43,013 bases of DNA from the IMG/VR virus record IMGVR_UViG_3300034374_000896, positions 1 through 43,013 of that record; one strand, 5' to 3'. Numbering within the stretch: the stretch's first letter is position 1; the number at the start of each line of letters is the position of its first letter. Below, piece by piece: positions 20,883 through 27,620 of the stretch. The notes under the pieces were generated by a model that saw nothing but the letters and a program-made list of their open reading frames with translations, was not told the origin of the DNA and made no database searches. The stretch is from a virus. Both the position numbers and the translations under genes were made by a program.

Positions 20883-21259
20883 GTACGTTAAGTGATGGCG
20901 ACTTAGAAGCGTGGGAATATTATAGTGACGTGTACAGTAAGAAAGAGATGGGATTAAATGCATACCAAAAGGCAGCAGCCAAGACAGCCATTTACAAAGC
21001 CGAGCATTCTATCCTGTATCCTGCGCTGGGCTTGGCAGGTGAAGCAGGGGAAGTAGCAAACAAAGTAAAGAAGATGCTGCGTGATGGTGACTTTGATCGT
21101 CAAGCTATCTCAGCAGAGATCGGTGATGTGCTGTGGTATATTGCTGCACTATCACGAGACTTAAACATTAATATGCACGACTTAGCTATGAAGAATTTAG
21201 AGAAGCTCTACGGACGTAAAGCACGTGGCACACTACAAGGATCAGGAGACAAAAGATAA
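20879..21259 (+). CDS. mazG: MazG-like nucleotide pyrophosphohydrolase
   Basis: 126 aa with the MazG fold signature: GEAGEVANKVKKMLRDG (around 51-67, the ExxE part) and AEIGDVLWYIAAL (~81-93, the ExxD part). It hydrolyses NTPs or (p)ppGpp-like nucleotides; marine phages widely carry it to adjust host nucleotide or alarmone pools, though the physiological substrate is debated. Between nucleotide genes, ATGA overlap upstream and TAATG overlap with nrdJ. Confidence 0.85.
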   Translation: MSTLSDGDLEAWEYYSDVYSKKEMGLNAYQKAAAKTAIYKAEHSILYPALGLAGEAGEVANKVKKMLRDGDFDRQAISAEIGDVLWYIAALSRDLNINMHDLAMKNLEKLYGRKARGTLQGSGDKR

Positions 21260-23007
21260 TGACATTACGTAACGACATTGGACCAACAATAGATATATCA
21301 GAAGAGATTCACGCAATGAAGTATCGCTCAAAGGGCGAGACATTCCGTGAAGCTATGACACGTGTAGCTGAAGCTTTGAAGGATAATGAGTCACACTTTA
21401 ATAACTTCCGCACAATCCTCTATGAGCAACGCTTCCTACCTGCAGGACGTGTACAGTCAGCTATGGGTGCACCTCGTCGTGTGACACCTTACAACTGCTT
21501 TGTGTCTATGACTATTGAAGATAGTATGGATGGTATTATGGAAGCTGCTCGTCGTGCTGCAGAGACTATGCGTCTAGGTGGTGGCATTGGTTATGACTTC
21601 AGTACACTACGTCCACGTGGTACACTTATCAAATCACTAGAGTCTAAGTCATCTGGTCCTATCTCATTTATGGGTATCTTTGATGCAGTGTGTAGAACTA
21701 TTGCATCAGCAGGTCACAGACGTGGAGCACAGATGGGCGTCCTACGTGTTGATCATCCTGACATTGAAGAGTTCATCACAGCAAAGAACAACAGTGACAC
21801 ACTGACACAGTTCAACATCTCTGTTGGTGTGACTGATGAGTTTATGACTGCAGTTAAGGATGACCTAGAGTTTGACTTAAAGTTTGATGGGCGTGTGCAC
21901 AAGACAGTAAACGCTCGTGCATTGTGGGATCAGATACTACGTAGTACTTGGGACTGGGCTGAGCCAGGTATCCTATTCATTGATCGTATCAACAAGAAGA
22001 ATAACTTGTGGTACGCTGAGAAGATTGCAGCTACTAACCCTTGTGGTGAACAGCCGCTACCACCTAACGGTGCGTGTCTACTTGGTTCATTCAACTTGAC
22101 TAAGTATGTAGTAGAGCACGAAGGTAAGTACGTCTTCAATATGAACCAACTACGTAATGACATCCCTCACGTTGTACGTGCTATGGATAATGTAGTTGAT
22201 CGTGCAACGTATCCACTAAAAGAACAGGAGTTAGAAGCCAAGAGTAAAAGACGTATGGGCCTTGGTGTTACTGGGGTAGCTAATGCTATCGAAGCACTAG
22301 GGTTTGAGTATGGCAGTGAACGATTCCTACAGACCCTTGAAGAAATTATGGGGGTGATTAGGGATGTTGCATATACTACATCTGTCGAGCTTGCTATTGA
22401 GAAAGGTCCGTTTCCTCTCTTTACTCAAGCTTATCTGGAGAGTGACTTTGCTAAGTCTTTACCTAGTGATATCCGCAATCTCATTAGCGATCACGGTATT
22501 CGTAACAGCCATCTGCTTTCTGTTGCTCCAACAGGAACTATCAGTCTGTCAGCCGACAACGTATCCTCTGGAATCGAGCCTGTCTTCTCACATTACTACG
22601 ACAGAACTATCCAGACCTTCGATGGACCCAAGGTTGAGCGAGTAGAGGACTACGGCTATCGTGTGTTTGGTGTGAAGGGTAAGACTGCAGACGAACTGTC
22701 TGTGTTCGATCACGTCAAGGTACTGAATGTTGCCTCTCGTTTTGTTGACTCAGCCTGTTCTAAGACGTGTAACGTAGGTGAAGATGTAACGTGGGAAGAG
22801 TTCAAGCAGGTGTATATGGATGCCTATGATGGGGGTTCATCTGGTTGTACTACATTCCGTGCAGCAGGTAAGCGATACGGTATCCTCAATGCATCCACAT
22901 CTGAGGACGTTGTAGAGGAGCCACAGGTAGAGGAAACAAAAGACTACGTAGATGAAGGTGGTGCTTGTTACTTCGATCCTGCTACTGGCTTACGTCAGTG
23001 TGAGTAG
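21259..23007 (+). CDS. nrdJ: Class II (cobalamin-dependent) ribonucleotide reductase
   Basis: 582-aa catalytic subunit reducing ribonucleotides to deoxyribonucleotides. Cys80 (TPYNCFV) is one redox cysteine; NPCGEQPLPPNGACLLGSF (260-278) holds the thiyl Cys262 and catalytic Glu264 and is typical of class II. MRLGGGIGYDFSTLRPRG is the allied loop motif. The C-terminus GGACYFDPATGLRQCE carries the cysteine pair for re-reduction. No NrdB radical subunit lies beside it, consistent with an adenosylcobalamin enzyme. It implies a host that makes or imports vitamin B12. Confidence 0.9.
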   Translation: MTLRNDIGPTIDISEEIHAMKYRSKGETFREAMTRVAEALKDNESHFNNFRTILYEQRFLPAGRVQSAMGAPRRVTPYNCFVSMTIEDSMDGIMEAARRAAETMRLGGGIGYDFSTLRPRGTLIKSLESKSSGPISFMGIFDAVCRTIASAGHRRGAQMGVLRVDHPDIEEFITAKNNSDTLTQFNISVGVTDEFMTAVKDDLEFDLKFDGRVHKTVNARALWDQILRSTWDWAEPGILFIDRINKKNNLWYAEKIAATNPCGEQPLPPNGACLLGSFNLTKYVVEHEGKYVFNMNQLRNDIPHVVRAMDNVVDRATYPLKEQELEAKSKRRMGLGVTGVANAIEALGFEYGSERFLQTLEEIMGVIRDVAYTTSVELAIEKGPFPLFTQAYLESDFAKSLPSDIRNLISDHGIRNSHLLSVAPTGTISLSADNVSSGIEPVFSHYYDRTIQTFDGPKVERVEDYGYRVFGVKGKTADELSVFDHVKVLNVASRFVDSACSKTCNVGEDVTWEEFKQVYMDAYDGGSSGCTTFRAAGKRYGILNASTSEDVVEEPQVEETKDYVDEGGACYFDPATGLRQCE

Positions 23008-23191
23008 GAATAGGCCAAAGAAACTGGGTACTGTCCCATCACCCTGCGTGAAGGTCTGTCGTATAGACAATGATGGCTTTTGCGTGGGGTGTAAAAGAAC
23101 TCTTGACGAGATACGAGAATGGTGTATAATGTCAGAGTACGAGCAACAGAAACTCTTGTTTGAGTTAAAGTGGAGACAAGATGCAACTTGA
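23000..23191 (+). CDS. DUF1289 protein
   Basis: The DUF1289 signature is clear: PSPCVKVCRIDNDGFCVGCKRTLDEI, with the C-x3-C...C-x2-C cysteines likely binding zinc or an Fe-S cluster, then EIREWCIMSEYE. GTG at 23000 near the end of nrdJ is the probable start; the upstream ATG at 22952 lies within nrdJ. DUF1289 is common in proteobacteria, especially alphaproteobacteria, so this may be host-derived. Confidence 0.75.
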   Translation: MSRNRPKKLGTVPSPCVKVCRIDNDGFCVGCKRTLDEIREWCIMSEYEQQKLLFELKWRQDAT

Positions 23192-23585
23192 TCTATTCAA
23201 TGAAAAAGTAGAAAATAAACCTAACATAGATGAAGCACATAAGTGCTGCAGCATATGTAATGAGGTAAAACCTGAACATAAGTTTCGCACTATCTACTTT
23301 AAAAAAGGCGGTTATCGTGTGTATGGCAATCAGTGTAAAAGCTGTATGAGCGAAATGGGTAAGCTTGTAAATACATTAAAGAAGCTACACCCTAAACCTA
23401 AAGACGGTAAGTGTCAGGCTTGTGGAGATATACCAGAAGTTCTATGCTTAGACCACGATCACGCTACAGGGAAGTTTAGGGGTTATGTATGCGAGGGATG
23501 CAATCACAGTATGGGTAAGTCTAATGATGACCCTGATAAGTTAATCAAGCAAGCGGAGTATCTACGTGAACGATCCAGTAAATAG
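23181..23585 (+). CDS. Recombination endonuclease VII-like nuclease
   Basis: 134 aa. Zinc-binding CCSICNEVKPEHKFR and CKSCMSEMGKL pairs, then CQACGDIPEVLCLDHDHATGK and RGYVCEGCNHSMG. This is the CxxC...LDHDHxTGxxRGxxCxxCN signature of T4 endonuclease VII (His-Me nuclease). It cuts Holliday junctions and mismatched or branched DNA. Two resolvases (this and endonuclease I) in one phage is notable. ATG at 23181 follows GTGGAGACAAG. Confidence 0.85.
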   Translation: MQLDLFNEKVENKPNIDEAHKCCSICNEVKPEHKFRTIYFKKGGYRVYGNQCKSCMSEMGKLVNTLKKLHPKPKDGKCQACGDIPEVLCLDHDHATGKFRGYVCEGCNHSMGKSNDDPDKLIKQAEYLRERSSK

Positions 23586-23793
23586 ACCAGTGCACTACAA
23601 CCAGAGTGGTATCGAATGCATTGACGCTATAGAAGCTATGACTGAGAATATGTCAGGCGCTATAGCACCACAGGCAGCTAACGTATTAAAGTATATGTGG
23701 CGATGCGAATACAAGAATGGCTTAGAGGACATCGACAAAGCTATCTGGTATCTCAATCGAATGCGAAAGCGCTGGGTAGAAACACACAAATAG
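23566..23793 (+). CDS. DUF3310 protein
   Basis: GTG start at 23566 with GCGGAG upstream. Product has the DUF3310 signature PVNRPVHYNQSGIECIDAIE, followed by the NVLKYMWRCEYKNGLEDIDK and AIWYLNRM segments. DUF3310 is a widespread phage family, sometimes called a nucleotide kinase-associated protein; function not established. A CCCAGCGC octamer lies in its last codons. Confidence 0.8.
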   Translation: MNDPVNRPVHYNQSGIECIDAIEAMTENMSGAIAPQAANVLKYMWRCEYKNGLEDIDKAIWYLNRMRKRWVETHK

Positions 23794-23796
23794 GTG

Positions 23797-23825
23797 TTGA
23801 CAGTGTGTTTTACTTATGGTAGAAT
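23797..23825 (+). promoter_or_regulatory. Near-consensus sigma70 promoter
   Basis: TTGACA (23797-23802), 17-bp spacer, TAGAAT (23820-23825). Six of six at -35 and five of six at -10 with optimal spacing, the best promoter in the window. It serves only the 69-aa gene that follows, since a terminator comes right after. Confidence 0.85.
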
Positions 23826-23855
23826 ACACGAACATCCCCCAGCACTGGAGTTAGT

Positions 23856-24065
23856 ATGGGATTTAGTATAGAAGAAGAAGCTAAGCGTTTCATTGAACAT
23901 AAGCGTGTGCAGTTCATCCAAGGGTTAGACGATGCAGCGTCTGACTTAATACATTACTTAGATGATAACCTACACAATGCTGATGAGAAGGATTACGCTA
24001 TTAAGGCTCTAAAAGAAGCTGCGTTATGGGCACGAAGTTGTGCTACAAAACACGGCATTAAGTAG
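23856..24065 (+). CDS. Candidate Acb2/Tad1-hairpin-like anti-defence protein (69 aa)
   Basis: ATG at 23856, GGAG upstream. The product is MGFSIEEEAKRFIEHKRVQF, then IQGLDDAASDLIHYLDDNLH and NADEKDYAIKALKEAALWAR, ending SCATKHGIK. Two long helices with a polar turn and the C-terminal pattern EK..A+..L+EA.+WA resemble the Acb2/Tad1 hairpin domain of phage proteins that sequester CBASS and Thoeris cyclic nucleotides; RFIEH recalls the RFxYH motif near their N-terminus. It is isolated from the replication operon, with its own strong promoter and terminator, as expected for an immediate-early anti-defence gene. The family call is by eye; an unrelated helical protein is possible. Confidence 0.5.
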   Translation: MGFSIEEEAKRFIEHKRVQFIQGLDDAASDLIHYLDDNLHNADEKDYAIKALKEAALWARSCATKHGIK

Positions 24066-24074
24066 AACTAGAAA

Positions 24075-24098
24075 GGGGGGCAACTAAGCCCCCCTCTT
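24075..24098 (+). terminator. Strong, possibly bidirectional terminator
   Basis: GGGGGGC (24075-24081) and GCCCCCC (24088-24094) with a 6-nt loop, then TCTTTTT. It sits between converging genes ending at 24065 (+) and 24100 (-); the reverse strand also has a U-rich tail (TTTCTAGTT), so it probably stops both. Confidence 0.9.
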
Positions 24099-24099
24099 T

Positions 24100-27000
24100 T
24101 TATTCATCCCTCTTTTCGTCCCTGAGTTCTTCCATCAACTCAACGTATCCTACAAAGAGTTGAAGCTGTGGTAGCTCTAGGTCTGTTAGTTCTTCCTCAT
24201 CTAGACCAAACTCTTTCTGGTATTCCTGTATGCGCCTCTTGTTAGCGTACTCCCCAGCGCCCAGCTTATATAGTAACAGACTACGTGTATCCTCTGGGTC
24301 AAAGCTGTTAGCTAAAATCTCCTTAACAAACTTCTTACTTGTATTGATAGTGTCGTAGATGTACTGTTTACGTTCTTCTGGTGTGCCTGACTTCCACTTA
24401 GGCTTTTCTAGTAGTAGAGCAAACTCATACTCTAAGATAGGTGATATGATACGGTTCATATCGTTACGTGCTTCAGGGATAGATGTACGTATGTTAGTCT
24501 TCCAATCAGCAATACCAGCCTCGTTGAATGCACGTTCAGCTGATGATGTTGCAGGAGAGAAGCGTACACCAAACACTTTACCAATAGGAACCTGATCAGC
24601 CTCTGTAGTAATAGCTTGATACTTTTTCTCAGGCTTAACGTAAGCTCCGATAGACTCCAGTAGTTCATCTGAGTAGCGTACAGATTTGTTTACCCACTCA
24701 GAGCCTTGCTTACGATCAGGTGCTACGTAAGCTTCACCTTTCATCATACTTGCAGTGAGGTTTACTGGATCAAGGAAACGTGTATAGCCTGATGCATACA
24801 TAGCTGTTGTGTTCTGTACAAGCTTGACTACGGCTTGACCATACTCAGGGTCTTCGGCGGTAACAGCATCAGAGATAATGTCATACATACCTTTCATATT
24901 GTCGTCTAGCTGACGAGTAAGGTTACCAGGTCCAAAGGTTACTACTACTTCATCAAACAATTCACGAGGTACTGTACCATCCTTCTCAATGTGAGCACCC
25001 ATACGTCCAATAGCTTTGTAGAATATATAAGGGAAGTCATACAGACGGTTACGGATAGACCCATCTGATGCACGTTCTTCATACCAAGCTAAGCCTGCAT
25101 CTAGGTTCTCTTTCTCAAACTGAGACAGTACACCGATAGAGCTAAGACCAATAGAGGTTTTAGTTAAAAGCTCCATAGGATCACGTGTTGTACCTGCCCA
25201 GTATTTGTGAGCTAAACTAATACCTGTATGATCCATCATATGAGCTAGAGTGTTGTTGAAGAACTGACCAAACGGAACCATAGCGCCAATGATAGGCTGA
25301 CGACTTAAGCTCTCAATAAACCCAGCGATTGTACCTACTGGTGTTTTAGAATCAGCATAGCTCTTAGAGAACACGTTACGTAGTGCATCTTGAGAAGCTG
25401 TACTTACAATCTCTGCATAGTCGTCCCCCATCATACGCTTCCACATATTAGGGTCATTCAAGAAGTCTACATAAGTCATATCGTACTTCAAGCGCATCTG
25501 CTTATCTATAGCGTACATAAACTCCTGAGATTTAGTAGCCATATCCTGCAGCTTAACACCATAGACTAGCTGAATCTTATCCATTATTTTGTCTAGCTTA
25601 CTACGGCTAATATCTTTAATGGCATCCTTACCCAGCGCATCCTTAGCTATCTCAGCGAACTCTTCTAGTTGTAGATCACGAGACATCTGCTCAATGTCTA
25701 CACCGCCAGCCATATAACGTAGCATATCTTTCTGTGCTGCAGGGTTAAACGCTAGGAAATCCATAAACGCTTCATACGTCATATTAGGGTCTAGCAAGTT
25801 ACGCATCTTGTCTTTCTGTAGGCTGAACATAAGCCCAGCTTTCTTAGCGAACTTAGCTGCACCTTCTTTGTTCAAGACAGCTGCGTTAATCACAGAGGCA
25901 CCACCATACAAAGTACCACGTACAATGTCAGCCATACTTTGCATTGTGCTAGCTGTCTGCCAACCAATCAAGTTAAGTGCAGTAGTACCAGGGTGTGTAA
26001 CAAGCATACGAATAAGGTTACGCTGCATATAGTCAGCACCCGACTTGATCTTGTTTACAGCTGCACGTGCTGGTGCTCCTGCTTCTACTTGGATAAACTC
26101 TTCGATAAGCTCGTCTGCATCAGCATCAGGTTTAAGTTCTTTTAGCTTAGTGAATACCTTAGATGCTTGGCTTGTAAAGTTCATAAGCTTAGCGCCATCA
26201 CTTACTTCACTAGCTACCATATCAAGCGCAGACTTTCCGTCCTCATTACCAAACAGCTTCTTGCCTTTGTATATCTCAACGTTAGCACCTAGTGTATCAT
26301 CATAGATGTCAGACAGCTGGTCCTTAACATTATCAGGCATAGCTTTCATAAGGTCAGACATCCAGTTAAGGAAGCCGTCTTGAGGACCACGCTTAGCCCA
26401 GTACTTAACACCGTTGTCAGCTAGTGCGTTAGACACCCCAGCAAAGAAAGCCTCTTGCCAAGCTAGCTCATCAGGTAGATAACCTTTGTCAGCTTCCATA
26501 CGAAGAGGCTCACCACGTGCAGCTTTGTCCTTTAGTGTCTCTACCATATCACGGAAGCCTGGGAGACTAGCTTCAAAGCCATTAACATCTAAGTCTTTAA
26601 TAGTCTGTGATGTATCCCCAGCAAGCTGACGCGCTCTAGCTAAGTGTTCCTGTGCTTGGAAGAACTTGATAGCACCAAGAGAGGACACATCAGCTTCATC
26701 CATCTGGAAGCCACGAGCAAAAGAATAACCTAAGCCCATACCCAGCGCACCACCTGCTAGGGCGATAGAGCCTTGCATCATATTGTAGCCATCTTGTAGA
26801 TCAACATCATCCATAATGTTCTGGTACACAGCGTCCATACCTACACCAGCTACAGCATCAACTACACCTACGCCTAGTGCTTCTCTACGAGCAATCTGAT
26901 TAGTGGTAATCTCTTTGCCTGCTGTCTTGAATGAACCTTCTTTGATGATCTTGTTAGCAGCTACACGTTCAAGCTGTTTAACTTGTGCACGAGCACCTTC

Positions 27001-27609
27001 AGTAATACCTTTACTCTTGATTACATTCTGTGCTTCTTTACGTACAGCATACTTAGCTGCCTGTGCTGCAGCTTTAGTTGCACCACCTGACACTAGCTTA
27101 CCTACGCCTAGACCTACAAGGTTAACTGGGTCTACAATAAGTGCACGTCCGTAGTCACCTACTGCATCTAGTTTTTCCCAAGCAGTTGTACCGTCAGCAA
27201 AGGCACCCTTCATAGAGTCAAACGTATCGTAAGCAGCACGTGCCTCAGCTAGTTGCTTAGCTTTCAGACGTTCATCATCTAAGCCTTTAACCTTGTTGAT
27301 GTACGCTAGTTCTTCTAGGGTAGTTACAGACTGACCAAAGTTAAACTTACGCATATGGTTAACATATGCATCAGCAATCTCTTGACGTGAGTAGTCGTCC
27401 TCATTCATACCAAAGTGAGAGTCCATATACCCAGCATAACGATTGAATACATCATCACGTGTAAGGTCACGCACACCTCTTGGAGTAAAGGCTCCTTCAG
27501 TCTGATCTTCTATGTTCGGACGGTCCGAAGATACAGGACTACCAAAGTAGCTGTCGTACTTGGACTCTGCCTGTACAGGTTGACCAAAGTAGCTATCATA
27601 TTTAGACAT
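24100..27609 (-). CDS. Very large internal virion protein (1169 aa)
   Basis: Last gene of the virion block, in the place of T7 gp16. Residues 1-36 hold a tandem repeat (SKYDSYFGQPVQAE, then SKYDSYFGSPVSS), directly followed by DRPN encoded by palindrome copy h. The body is mainly helical and Ala-rich (AKLVSGGATKAAAQAAKYAV near 170-195; a Gly/Ala hydrophobic stretch SIALAGGALGMGLGYSF near 275-291; LGSVT..-like helices). The hydrophobic segments are consistent with a core protein ejected into the host envelope during DNA delivery. No transglycosylase motif visible here; that lies in the gene at 31122. Confidence 0.7.
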   Translation of the reverse strand: MSKYDSYFGQPVQAESKYDSYFGSPVSSDRPNIEDQTEGAFTPRGVRDLTRDDVFNRYAGYMDSHFGMNEDDYSRQEIADAYVNHMRKFNFGQSVTTLEELAYINKVKGLDDERLKAKQLAEARAAYDTFDSMKGAFADGTTAWEKLDAVGDYGRALIVDPVNLVGLGVGKLVSGGATKAAAQAAKYAVRKEAQNVIKSKGITEGARAQVKQLERVAANKIIKEGSFKTAGKEITTNQIARREALGVGVVDAVAGVGMDAVYQNIMDDVDLQDGYNMMQGSIALAGGALGMGLGYSFARGFQMDEADVSSLGAIKFFQAQEHLARARQLAGDTSQTIKDLDVNGFEASLPGFRDMVETLKDKAARGEPLRMEADKGYLPDELAWQEAFFAGVSNALADNGVKYWAKRGPQDGFLNWMSDLMKAMPDNVKDQLSDIYDDTLGANVEIYKGKKLFGNEDGKSALDMVASEVSDGAKLMNFTSQASKVFTKLKELKPDADADELIEEFIQVEAGAPARAAVNKIKSGADYMQRNLIRMLVTHPGTTALNLIGWQTASTMQSMADIVRGTLYGGASVINAAVLNKEGAAKFAKKAGLMFSLQKDKMRNLLDPNMTYEAFMDFLAFNPAAQKDMLRYMAGGVDIEQMSRDLQLEEFAEIAKDALGKDAIKDISRSKLDKIMDKIQLVYGVKLQDMATKSQEFMYAIDKQMRLKYDMTYVDFLNDPNMWKRMMGDDYAEIVSTASQDALRNVFSKSYADSKTPVGTIAGFIESLSRQPIIGAMVPFGQFFNNTLAHMMDHTGISLAHKYWAGTTRDPMELLTKTSIGLSSIGVLSQFEKENLDAGLAWYEERASDGSIRNRLYDFPYIFYKAIGRMGAHIEKDGTVPRELFDEVVVTFGPGNLTRQLDDNMKGMYDIISDAVTAEDPEYGQAVVKLVQNTTAMYASGYTRFLDPVNLTASMMKGEAYVAPDRKQGSEWVNKSVRYSDELLESIGAYVKPEKKYQAITTEADQVPIGKVFGVRFSPATSSAERAFNEAGIADWKTNIRTSIPEARNDMNRIISPILEYEFALLLEKPKWKSGTPEERKQYIYDTINTSKKFVKEILANSFDPEDTRSLLLYKLGAGEYANKRRIQEYQKEFGLDEEELTDLELPQLQLFVGYVELMEELRDEKRDE
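27511..27533. repeat. Palindromic element, copy h, inside the internal virion gene
   Basis: TATGTTCGGAC / G / GTCCGAAGATA. The only copy outside the 5.4-10.9 kb early region and the only one in the virion block. Read on the minus strand it encodes VSSDRPN, in frame, at the end of a duplicated N-terminal peptide. Confidence 0.8.
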
Positions 27610-27620
27610 AGTGCTTAGCC

